Below are positions 35,678 through 47,700 of a stretch of DNA of 64,000 nt, piece by piece. The first letter of the stretch is position 1. Every line of letters starts with the position of its first letter. The notes beneath the pieces are model-generated. The model was not told where the DNA came from. It made no database searches and was given only the letters and a program-made list of their open reading frames with translations. The DNA is taken from positions 28,868,550-28,932,549 of the forward strand of contig JAAONU010000001.1 of NCBI GenBank assembly GCA_012932295.1. Direction: 5' to 3'. The DNA is from Cyclina sinensis. Lineage: Eukaryota > Mollusca > Bivalvia > Venerida > Veneridae. A program made the position numbers and the translations under genes.

Positions 35678-36714
35678 GTAATACATGAAACAATTTTTTT
35701 TTACACTGTACAATTTCTCAGGACTCAAAGAGCTTTTGGAAACGATCATTTCATTTAGTTATTTTAGCTGTATTAAGTCCTCTTAACAATTTTAGATATA
35801 TCAAGCAGCAGTCTTCCAAATGGTTCTTCCTGGGAAAGATTTTATCCAGATCTCTATCTTCTAAGGGTGTTGATCAAGAACAGCTCAAAACCAGGAAGGT
35901 CCAGTCCAGACTGACCCACATCAGTGATTAATGACAAAGCTAATAATTACAATTTTTCAAAACTAAAGTATGCATAAAACAAACATGTAAGATATAATTT
36001 CTTTTGCATAATTATTCTTGCGCTGTAACTTGCCTCTATCTTTTCAGTGATTTATCTACGCCAAAAGATGCTCCAGGGGGATTTCTTGTGACAGTACTAA
36101 CACTAGATTTTTACAGTGTTTCAAGATGCTATCAAATAAACAGATGAAACAATATTGACTGTGATATGCAGTAATGGCATTATATATAGTGACTATACAC
36201 AAAAAAATGTCTGTAAGAACAAGTCGAACTTTCAACAGTTGTTACAAGGGACAATGAGCTATTAGTGAGACAAAAGAAAGGAACATTAACTGTGTCTAGC
36301 AATAGTTTATGAAGTGCACACGTTAACAATGAATGTCAAACTGTGTTAAAACCCTATAATTATAGCATGTAGAGTGTGCAATCATGTACGGTATTATCAT
36401 AAAATTTTTGTTTGTATAATATGTATCAGTTCAAGCATTTCAAAATGTACATGTAATAATTCAGTATTAACTGACTTCACAAATTTGGATTAAATCTGTT
36501 AGAGTGTGTCCCAACACTCCCGCAGTACAACACTTTTTGACAAATGGGAACAGGTTTCCAGAGTTTCTATCTCTGGTTTTTCCTGGGCGAAGTCGACCGC
36601 TATTTTAAGTTACAAAGGCAAATGGTTTTTTTGTATTCATTACAATGATTGGACTTTTTGACATGTTGAATGCTAAGTTGCACTATTATAACTGTTGTAT
36701 TTTTGTGTTTGAAG

Positions 36715-36720
36715 AATAAA
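36715..36720 (+). other. Poly(A) signal candidate
   Basis: Canonical AATAAA in a T-rich context, about 1 kb past the last exon-like block. It would end the candidate plus-strand transcript before the GNPTG 3' side begins. Confidence 0.4.
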
Positions 36721-36721
36721 A

Positions 36722-37190
36722 TTTTAGTTATTTGAGTATGGTTTGTCCTTTCTTTCCTGAAATATCCTGTGAATTGAACAAGTTACAGACTGATTTTACT
36801 GGGTAAAATAATGAATGAAAAACTCAAAATTCTACATGAAATGAAAGAACACAACCTGAACTAGGAAACCTAGAAGTAAACTACTGCGGCAGTCTCTGGA
36901 GTAAATGCTGGCATAACTGATCTAACTAGAAACAGCTAGACATTTAGTGCCTTTTATTAGACATAACAGTGACTTACATTCAGTGATCCCTAATAGACCA
37001 GTTTATACACCACTTGCATTAAGAAACCTCTTGACAAAAAAAACAACACCAAGGGGGCTAATTACAGATTTAGGGAAATGCAGCTTCTCACTTGATTCAA
37101 GGTCTCAAGCAATATTACATGTGCAGAACAATCTATCATTTGCTGATTTCTATGCCCTCATCACTATGGGGGGGGGGGGGGTGGTGCATA
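36722..37190. other. Unassigned DNA with a G run
   Basis: A run of 13 or so G lies at about 37167-37181. The open frame at 36947-37264 has no recognisable domain. No exon was supported. Confidence 0.4.
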
Positions 37191-37490
37191 TAGATTTGCC
37201 CTTGTTCTTTTGTCCCCGTCTGAATGTAGACCAGTTTGTGTCACTTGCAACTCCAAACATATAACTGCTAGAGCCATGAAACTTTCTAAGAAAAGTTGTC
37301 AGCATGTGAACTTAACCACCTGGGTATTTTGACGCAAATTTATTGGAGATCGGCATAGTAATGTCCCCTGATAAGGCGAAAAAATAGCATTTTTAGACTT
37401 TATAGCATCTGTAATTGAACATGATTTTTTGTGACAATACAGAAGAATGTGGGGGCGTCCGTGTTCTATGGACACATCTCTAGTTTTCAC
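37190..37490. repeat. Dispersed repeat ending in GGACACATCTCTAGTTT
   Basis: The 3' end reads GGGGGCGTCCGTGTTCTATG then GACACATCTCTAGTTT, a terminus I associate with a repeat family in bivalve genomes. The body contains AACTGCTAGAGCCATGAAAC. Left boundary is approximate. Confidence 0.5.
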
Positions 37491-39960
37491 CTGGAGCCCA
37501 GTAGTATACTTTATTCATATTGTTTGCTGCCAATGGGAATTATTTTAAATCACACTTATGTTAGCCCTCACTCATGTCTGTCAGCAAGAACTGTATCCTA
37601 CTTCCGGGTTAATCAAATTCGTCTTTTGAAACTTTATAGTGTAGATAATTCACATATATTGGGACCTGTGTCCACCTGTCTGTATGCACATCAAATGGAA
37701 AATTTTGACCTTGCAATATCCTTGTTATAATTATGAGGAAGACTACCAATAGTTAATCATGTGACCCTCAAGTAGGATAAAATAATGACCTAACCAGTTT
37801 ATTTGTAGTTTGGGTATACAGGTCCATGTAAAAAAAATACACCTGACTACCAGGACAGAGTAACAAGTGATCCCAGGGCCTTGGTAGAGGTCAACAGGAC
37901 AATCTTCATACAAATTTTGAAAAGTTTCCGCCTGTTTTCTAATCTTTCACATCTATAAAATGTATTTCTGTAAAGGCTTAACCATTATGTGACTACTAGT
38001 GACCCTTTTAGGAAAGCTTTTAACAAGCAAGTTGACAGCAACTGCACACACTTACTAGGTGGTAATGCCAATGTTTTCTATTTATCCTTTCAGCAAAAGA
38101 AATACGAAACATTAAGTTAACTGGTGGTATTTCTGGACACTTTCAGGTCTATTATTTGCATTAGGATCTCTATAACAGTAAAACTTTTAGCAAATGTTAA
38201 CTAGTTAACCAGATATTTATCACAAAAGTAAGTGCTTTAAAGTAAAAATTGTAATGTATTTAAAGTAAAAATGCTGTAGAAATATTGAAATTCAGCACAG
38301 ACAGACATTATAAGTTCTCCGTAAAATTTTCTTTTTCTCATTATGCTCAGGTTTTGAGAGTACAGACTTTTGTTGATGGCAGGGTTACTTCCCATTACCT
38401 TAAACACTGATCATGTAAAAAGGTAAATCCAACAAAAATACAAGACATCTTCTTTCTTTCAACAGTAAATCAACCCTCAGTTCATGCATAATTAAATGGA
38501 ATGTTAAATAACAACAATAAATATTCCTCTTACAAGGATGTTACACACAAAGCATTCTGCAACAAAACAGGTTAGACAAAGTAAATATTCACTGAAAACA
38601 GGGCCTTAATTAAGGCCCTGATGAAAATTAATCTTTCAAACCCTCATAATGTATGCAGGATGGAAAATGTTGCCAGATTACAGCAGTCCACAAACTAATG
38701 TACAAGTATATATTTTTTATGAGAATGATACGTTTGTGATTTTAATGAATGACCCTGTTAATGAAAACTTATACCCACATAAAAGCCTTGTATATTTCAT
38801 CTAATAACCAAAACAAAAAAAACATTTCCAATGATCTGTGATTTATCTATTCTACTAACTAAATATCTAAACACTTCACTTCAGAATCCTATTGAAATGC
38901 GAAAATCTCCTTCTACACAGTAAATACACTTAATAATGTCAATAATACACAAACCTCTTTTTTTTTAAACCCACATTTTTTCTCTCTGAGTACAGGAAGC
39001 AAGACCTGTCCAGACATCAAATTAGTATCTCTGGTCTTTCTTCATTTCACAATCTTTTTTCTCCCCAAAACAGTGGTTAAAAACTGTCTTTCTATTCTAA
39101 ATCAAACACATTGCATTCATTTGAAATCACAGATAGGAAACAGTAATCATACTCCATGTTTTCTTCAAAACTGTAAGTCATACACTGATATAGCAAATAA
39201 AACTACCCCCAAGTCTCTCATCTGCAGCCAACATTTCTTCAAATCTATTGCACATTGTATCACAGAAAGGCATCTAGTCATCCATCATGTTGCGGTATTC
39301 ATCTACCATACCATGATGATCATAAGCCAACTCATTATCTGTACAGTTAAAAAAATAAGTCATATAAACAGTATGCTAAACAAAGACTGTGTCTATTCTA
39401 TGATAATACACAGTAGCAACAAAGACACAATGGTTCACACACTTATGTATCTGGATGTGTATTTTTTGCATGAGTCAGAAAAGGTACCCTTGATAAATAA
39501 ATGAGAAGTACTTGCTTTTTTTAACAAAAAAAGAGAAAACAACAACAAACAAGCTATATATTTTAAGCCTGCAAATTCTCTTAACAGCCGAAATGTACAT
39601 GTAGTAGCATGTTAAATAATAAACCTCATGTATTATAATCTATGATGAATGGTCCTAATAAACACTAGTGTGTATTTTAACGTCAAGGACATTTATGTAA
39701 AACAGCGGCAGTAATACTGAACAACAAGCAAAATAGTACAGCTTTTCTGTGTTTGGAATTTCTTTAACCATGGACAGGTATGTAAACAAATGCAAGCAAA
39801 ACAAGAAGGCCACGATGGCCCTTTATCACTAACCCAAGAACCATTGTAGATATTTTTCCTTGCAGTAACTTCCAAAAATAGAACACAGATCAGTCAAGGA
39901 TAAAATGTTTTTCAAACTGTCCATGTGTTTGAAATATCTCTTACCTAACCTAATTCAAAC
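37490..39960. other. Gene-free stretch, probable 3' side of GNPTG
   Basis: No exon was identified, though the missing last GNPTG exon or its 3' UTR may lie here. A perfect palindrome GGGCCTTAATTAAGGCCC sits near 38601. The reverse-oriented terminus of the AGCTCACC-type repeat (AAGGCCACGATGGCCCTTTA) is at about 39805-39828. The 143-residue open frame at 39073-39504 has no recognisable domain. Confidence 0.4.
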
Positions 39961-39963
39961 AAA

Positions 39964-40911
39964 TACTGTGAAATCATTTAAATTCGAGGGCATAAAATTT
40001 CGTGGTTTGGCGGCAGAAGGCAATTTCGTGGGGTCGTAAATTCGTGGAATTCTATTGCCATGTAAAAAAATACGAGGCCGAAAATTCGTTGATTTCAACA
40101 TTCGGCAATATCCATCATTTGTGCTTTGAAATTGTTGACACGTTAAAGTTTACGTTTTTCCACCTGACCAAACAACCGAAGATTCGTTACTATGGTAATT
40201 AATCCATCGATCGGTCTTCTCAATTAACAAGTGTCAAGTGTCAATTATACTTTGAGATATGTTGCACATCTTTTTCATTGTTAAAATTGAAGGTGTGTAA
40301 AAACGGTCATTATGATTTTTTTAAGCTGTGAAAAACGTCGACCTTCCGTCTTTGATAATGCAACCTAATTTAGCGCCAATTAACCTTTTTCTTTGCAGCA
40401 TTGTAATTACAAAATACAGTAGTCAATTTACTATACTAAGTAATAAGTTCCAAAGTAATAATAGTTTACTCAATATCAGTAAAAATAAACATTTCATTCA
40501 GGGACCGTATTAAAGCAAATAGCATCCGCAGTATAGTGCTGTTTGACAGACACGTGACGCTACGTCACTACAATTTCTACTTTCAGTTTGGATGCACTTA
40601 GTAAACAAACAAAATACGGGTACACACCTGAAAAAAAATCATCTATCGGTTTAGTATCCGATTCATACCTATGTCTATCGTTGATTCATTGAATGAATTA
40701 CAAAAACGCAGCGGTTAAGCACACAAATTGTCTACGGACAATGTACCAACAACGAACCACGTCTCACGCCTTTTTTGGTGCTGCTGACTGATTGGGCATA
40801 CTTAACATTATCTTGGGCACAATTTGTTCGTCGGGACTTGATTTCGTGGGTTACCTGAACCACGAAATCCACGAAAATTAATCCCCCACGAATATTAATG
40901 ATTTCACAGTA
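39964..40911. mobile_element. TIR element with TA target duplication, 948 bp
   Basis: The left end reads TA then CTGTGAAATCATT. The right end mirrors it as AATGATTTCACAG then TA. Subterminal sequences are also inverted: TTCGTGG-type strings recur on the left (40006-40045), and CACGAAATC/CCACGAA strings on the right (40858-40892). No transposase frame is present, so it is non-autonomous. The TA duplication suits Tc1/mariner-type mobilisation. I have seen similar ends in molluscan sequence, but the family is not named here. Confidence 0.7.
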
Positions 40912-41560
40912 TGATGAAGGTCCACCATAGGAATATATCTGTGGAATAACTCTAAAGTCTTTGAAACTTGGCCAGGAGGTTTCTGAGGGGAAGATTTTCA
41001 AAGTTTTCCATATAGTCATATAGTGAAAACCTGTCCAACTACTGTCAAGTTTTTTAAACGAACCAACATGGCTTCATGATATTTCAAGAAAGGCCACCAC
41101 AGGAGCATTTCTGTGAAATTATTTTGAAACAAGGCCATGGGGAAGATTTTCAGTTTTTCTGTTCAGTTGTATAATGAAGTTGCCCGACCCCCTGTCAACC
41201 AAATTATTTTACAAACCAACAATACTCAAAGGAATTTGATAAAAGACAAACTAAGGGGCATTTGTGGAAAATTATTCTGAAATTGTGCAAGGAAATTTAT
41301 TTTAAAAGGTTACCATATAGTCATACAGTGAAAAAGAGGCCCGTTTTTAAGGGACCCAAATGGCCTGAAGGAATCTGACAAAAGACCACCTAAGGAACAT
41401 TTCTGTGAAAATATTTTGAGACTGAGCTTCTGTAGAGAAGATTTTCAAAGATTTTCCTCATGGCTGCCATGGCAAAAACAGTTCTTAATGGAACCAATTA
41501 CCGGTAATTTCAATGAATTGTAAAAAGGACTGACGGAGAAACTTTCCACTGAAGTTTAAT
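40912..41560. repeat. Diverged tandem repeat, about 150 bp
   Basis: The phrases CATTTCTGTGAAA, GAAGATTTTCAAAG and CATATAGTCATA recur three to four times (near 40940-41020, 41100-41180, 41260-41340 and 41390-41470). No coding signal. Confidence 0.55.
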
Positions 41561-41724
41561 TTGCCCAGTGGTTTAAAAGCAGATATCGTTTGAAGAAAAA
41601 TGTTGAAGGACAACGCCAGATGATAGATGCTCACCTATCCTTGAGCACTTCATACTTAACTGAGTTAAAAAAAAAACAGTTTGCAAAATAGACAAATTTA
41701 AATGAGTTTTCACAAATAACTTAC

Positions 41725-44700
41725 TTTCTTTTTCAGCTAACAAACTTCTTAATTCCTCAACCTCTTTTTCCAATTTTTGGTATTCCTGAAAGTGAAAAGT
41801 GCATCTGCAATGTATCTTTTGAAATTATCATATATAAATATATATACATGTATATGTATGTGTACTTCTAGATTCTTCACAAGGTGTTCCATTGTTTTGA
41901 GTTGGTAACAGTTTTTGGCTTATTGTTACCAAGTTTCAAAGATATTTCAAAAATGATCGTGACAAAAATTTACAAGCAAGGTTCATGATGACTGGGTAAA
42001 ATTGTGATCTCTAGAATGTTCTTAAAGTTTGTCTTTGATTTTGGCTGCATTCACAATTACAGACAGATGTTCTGACTAAGTTTCATGAAGATTTGATCAA
42101 AAATATAACATCTTAAGGGTTCACAAAATCTTCCTTTGGTTTGGGCTTGTGACCTAGTTTTTGAACTCAAATGACCTAGTTTTAAACTTATCCAAGAGAT
42201 TCTCAGAATATCATTCTGAGCAAATTTTATGAAGGCTTGGTCAAAAATGCAGCCTCTTGAGTGTTCACAAGCTAAAATGTTGATGATGGATGGCAGACGA
42301 TGGACAAGACCAATCACAAAAGCTCACCCAAAAGTATCCACTGCTCAGGTAAACTAAAAGTACCTGGGTTCACAGAGTTTGAATAAAAAGCCTGTAGATA
42401 ACTGCTCTCTAGCCTAACAAAGATATTGTACTGAGTACTCTACAGATGAAGGTACAGTATCAGGAATTATTAGCTACAGATATGCAAAGGTCATTACATC
42501 AATTACTGATATACAGTAATACATCTGTATGTCGTGTACACACTTCACACAATACATCAGGGTTCTTTAAAGTGAGTAGCCAATAACAGACTTGAAAGGC
42601 TCATAAGACAACTGACAAACTGTCATTATTTACACTGGCCAGAGAGTTGGTGAGTTAATGTACCTCTCTACAGCTGTATAAATCTACAAAGTTTTTTCCT
42701 TTCTCCTCTTTGGCAGCTTTTTCTTTCTCAACAGCCTCCTGTGATATACTTTTCCTGATTTCTTCTGATAACATCAAACCAGCCTTTACAAATATACGTG
42801 ACAGATACTTCTTATAGCCCTGTAATAACATATAAACACGACCATAAGAAAAGCACTTTAAAATACAAAAAAAATATATACTACGTTAATAACTCACATA
42901 CTCTTTAAGTACATTAAATCATGGACACTTTGACTATACTTAAAGTTACATGTAATGTCTACAATCAGCCCTCCCTGCAGTTTGTACATGTATGTCAGAA
43001 TATTTGAAAGCCTAATTTACACAAACATGTATTCTTATGCAATTTGTCGAACTAAATCAGAAAAGAGCACTTAGTCTAGATGGTTTTGATTGCAAAATGG
43101 AAATTTAAAAACCCTGAATTCCCCCTGTATCATAACTTCCTGATGATAACAAACTCTTCTACTAATGATGATACAGAGCTTTTATTGTTAAATCTCTTGT
43201 TTATTCAAAATAAGGGAACAAAATCAGTTTCAAGGGTAAATAGACAAAATCAAATTATCTCTTCATCTAAACCAAATGCAGAAACTGTTTTGTCATCTTC
43301 TCAGAGAAATAAGATAAAACACTTAATTTTGTCCCTAAACATTTGCCATGAAACAACTTTCAATGAATCCCAGATCTGGTATGGTTACTGACCTTGAAAG
43401 TGCTAGACAACGAGTAACGTAAGCCCAAGTAAATTTTTTCTATTGATTTGTTTTTGTAGAACAGAATAATTGTAACAGATTTGTGACATTCTTGATATAA
43501 TTTACCAAGTAAAATGAAAAGAATGGCTGACAACTTTATATCTTCTACAAGTACTTTCCATCTACTGAATAAAACATATGACATTTAATGGTTTGAATAG
43601 GTTACTCTTGTCTTGATAAAGACAGGAATGTTGGTTAGAATATTTATTTTGACTGAGAAAATATGTAAAGAACGTAACACTGACACCAGGATCATTGAAC
43701 TTTATAGTAAATAAGTAAAGCTGAGGGTTAAAGCTACTGACCCACATATCATTTGCCCATGTATAAAAAAGAAAATGTTTATACATTATATTACACATAT
43801 ATTATAAAAAATTCTAGTTGTGTTTGTGAAAAACAATTCAAATCTTAGCTACTGACTTACTGTTTGTCACAGAAACACATCAGAATTAATAGTTTTCCAT
43901 ATTTTTATCAGGAAATATTTCACCCCATCAGTCATCGGGTATAGACTTACTTTAAATCATAAATTAAGTGAACTTATATGAAAAGCTAACATGGCACAGT
44001 TTGTTAGCGTGTCGCTTAAAAGTTTACTTAATCCAGGGTTATGGGTTCAAAGCCCACTACCAACATCTTTTTCTTTCATTATCAAGCTGTATCGAAGTAT
44101 AAAATTATATTTTTGAAATTGGTGTTTTGATTTATCTTTAAAATCTACAAATCAGTTGAATAAAACTCTTGAAAAGTAAAAGTTGGTTTTAGTGGGAGTT
44201 TGTTCTTTAAGAAATTATATTAAACTGAGGGTTGAATAATGGTTTCTTAAAAACTAGCAAACCTTTCTATTCTTGTGTGTTTTTCTAAGTTAGTATGATG
44301 TGGTTCAAGAAATTCAGCCCTTGTTTATTATTATTAATTATCAGATATTTAAGCTGTGGGATGTAAACATGGACCATTCTCTAAATGGTTCATGTCTAAA
44401 ATAAGCCTCAGAGACTAGAACACCTCTATTCAAGCTTTTTTTCAAGATGGCTGACTACTAAATAACTGAGAATCTCTTTGCTCAGATTTCAACTGTGTTA
44501 TGTTTTAAAAACAAAAATGTACTGTAATTTTTAGTTCCAACAGTAATTATTCTGAAGTATCTTTATTGAAAATTTTTTGCCTCATGTACTTATCTATAAA
44601 GTGGAATTTTTAACTTTTGAAAGCATATTTTATCAACCATATTCATCAGTCATCCTCAAAGAAAATAAAACATATTTCAACAGTTTATTTTCTACTGTTG

Positions 44701-47700
44701 AGTATTTGACAAGCTGCATACTTTGTGCAGAAATTTATTTCAATGGAAGAATTTTAAAACTATACCTTTCTTGTGATTTCACCTCTTTGAAGTTCACCTT
44801 CCAGCAGCCCCCACTCTGTCTGCAGGCTTTTGTTTAAGGTAGTGTACACCAGCATTGCTTGTTTATGGCATACATAGGGTGTACTAAAGTTCATATGATA
44901 GTTACATGTCGATGGCTCTGTTACGTTTATAATTTCATTTTCTTTTCCACAAATAAAGAAAACCTGAATCAATGAACAAAATAAAGTTAAACTACAAGTA
45001 ATTAGAAGTATATTAATACATGTAGTATAACATCACAGAAATATTCAAAATTCTAACACTATCTGCAATTCGCCGACAATAAACAAAGAAGGAATTGAGC
45101 GTGATATATCATAGGCAGTATAGCACGCTGAACACAAGCGCGCGCCCGCTGACGTCACTGCGAACATTACTGTTAAGTAGTGCACATACTTGCGCCCCTT
45201 ATAAATATACCTACGTGTTAGAATGGAAATAGATTTTAACATTTTCGTGATCTACCGTCGTATATATCACGGTTTCTCGTTCATATGCGTAGTTATTTAA
45301 TCACTCAGGCCTACGGCCTTCGTGAGTAAATTACTACGCATCTGAACTCGACACCGTGATATATCAGACGGTATATCACTCAAACTTAAAATCTATTTCC
45401 TAAGTATCAAAAATCCTGGATGTCTAACTTGTAAATATAACAAATATATTGCAGTTCTTTTATAATAAAAATTTCAATTGAACAATAACTGAGCAACCAC
45501 AAATGAAACTTGTGAAATAATAAGTACTTCCCTTGAAAACTCTGTGTCCCCAATTAATTGTGGAGCATAGAAAATAATCAATTTATTTAGCTGTGATGTG
45601 ATCTGAATAATAGTTGCTTGAAAAACAGATTCTTATAGACTGCATGAAGCATTAATTTTATATCAAAGATCTATCTCGTGTTTGATGGAAACAAAAGGAG
45701 CCAATCAGATACATATACAGTATATCATCATTTGATTGAAGGGTATGTCCCTTTAAAAGACTTACTTTCATTGTTCTATGAGTACTGCCACAGGTATCTC
45801 CTTCCCTCATCACCATAGCAACAAATGTGTTATTTTCAATCTCCCATTCTTGCCAAACTCTATAAATATAACAATTATCACTAGGACAGTTATTTCCATT
45901 ACAACAGTATCACCAATTTTATGGTGCGGTTACAGAAATATGAATAGACATAACCTGAACATGACAATCATTGCTTTAGAGTGAACAGTGAGGCAATCTT
46001 GTTTATTTATGATCTGAAATTACATTTGCTTTTTGACTTATCATTTTCATGAAGAAAAAATGCTTTCCACAACCTTTGAAATAAGAAAAATCAAGATGAT
46101 TTCTTGTATGTTGTGTAAGTCACAAATCCGGTGAAAAAAGTAATTGTTTGTAAAATAAGTTTGTGCCATATACATGTACCAATGAAGATGGAATCAATGT
46201 GTATGCATGTCATACATTACATTGTGGAGTGTGGACAAATTTCCACCTCAAGCTGTTAAGTTCATACACAGTATTTCAAACTTACCCTAGTATTCCACTG
46301 TAAGGGTTCCATCTAAGGGACTGTTCATGTTGTGTAACATTGGAGAAAGGACACAGCTCATATTTATAACTTAAATGGAAAACAAAATTTGAACATTCAT
46401 CACATATAAACTACAAGGAAATAACAGCTTTTAAACATACATTTTCAGTGTAATTTCCTGCCTGAAGTCACAGACAAATGTATGACTTTATTTTCTACTT
46501 TTGGCTTAAAAACTAGGAAGATAAAAAGACCTGGAAAGTAACAGCTTCTTTTCAATATTTCTTACACTGTCATACACCAATGTTGATCAATATTTTCTTC
46601 TTATGACTCTTAGAAACTATGAAGATGTACCTTTAAGCAGTCAAATTAAGGCTAGTCAGACCAATAAACTGAAAGCATAAGCATTAAGCTACGTATGAGT
46701 TATGAACATGAAGAAAATAGAACTAAATCATACTTCTCATCTGTTTTTGTGAAACACTTTCCAACCAGTCTTCTAAACAATGGAGGCCCAGAGAAATTGG
46801 AGGGCGTAACTCGCATTTTTAACTTGGAGGCCTGGCTACCTGCAACATGGGCTCCATGGTAGCTATTCATTATCCTGAAAAAAGTCAAAGTCTAATTGAT
46901 TTATCATTAAATCATCATTTAATTTATTTAGACAAATTAAAAAGTACCAGTAAATTCTTAATCTAAATATTCATTTACAATGATTTCAATTAAGAACCCA
47001 ATCAAATCAGAATGTTTGTAGTGTAAGAGAATGAAACAGGCTCTATGGCTTTGGTCCACCACTTCCACTAAAAGCTCTGTTCAGATTAAGGGCAAGAGAG
47101 AGAGTTAAAGCATTATTGCTAGGGTATCTCAAGCAAGACCTACATGTATGGTTTACAGGTCAATGTCACGATGGAGGTCAAGTTACAAAATCATATTTTA
47201 TTTCCACTGTTTTACTCTGCTTAAGATCAGCACAACTCATTTTACTGAAGTCCAATTTTGACCTAAATTACATGGACCTTGTGACCTGAATGTTGTAAAT
47301 CTTATACTAGACATTTTTTAGCCAGACAATATTTTTTATTACATTGTGATCATCAAGAGTGACCTTCACCTTGGACTAAGAAATCTTGGTTATCACATTT
47401 TGACCATTAAGAGTGACCTTCACCTTGAAATAAAAGACCTTGTTGTTTAAGAAGCTGTTACCACATTTTGACCATTAAGCATCATCCATGACCTTCACCT
47501 TGGACTAAGAGACCTTGGTATTATCACATTTTGACCATTAAGACTGACTTTCAACTTGGACTAAGAGACCATGGTGTTATCACATTTTGACTATTAAGAG
47601 TGACCTTCACCTTGGACTAAAAGACCTTGGTGCTATCACATTATCACCATTAAGCCTTCACCTTGAAATAAGAAACCATGTTGTTTAGAAAATTGTTATC

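Larger units (their letters stand above)
23300..36720 (+). ncRNA. Candidate spliced non-coding transcript (not proven)
   Basis: A chain of splice-like borders on one strand suggests a transcript. A first exon may end at 23430 (CTAGATGAAG before GTAAGC). Further exon-like blocks are 23869-23971, 24535-24641 and 25711-25773, each bounded by AG and GT. They are followed by the amplified pairs at 25967-31565, then 34861-35100 and 35581-35677, and a canonical AATAAA at 36715-36720. No frame stays open across the joins: an ATGGCGGGC start near 23388 stops after 13 codons. So if transcribed, it is probably non-coding. No RNA evidence is available here; the alternative is a repeat array carrying fortuitous splice motifs. 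Confidence 0.3.

Noticed and set aside
37167..37181. G run as a possible G-quadruplex regulator
   Set aside because: An isolated homopolymer, prone to length error in sequencing and lacking gene context.
39073..39504. 143-residue frame, among the longest on the plus strand
   Set aside because: No recognisable domain, composition as expected for AT-rich DNA, and no flanking splice or promoter support.
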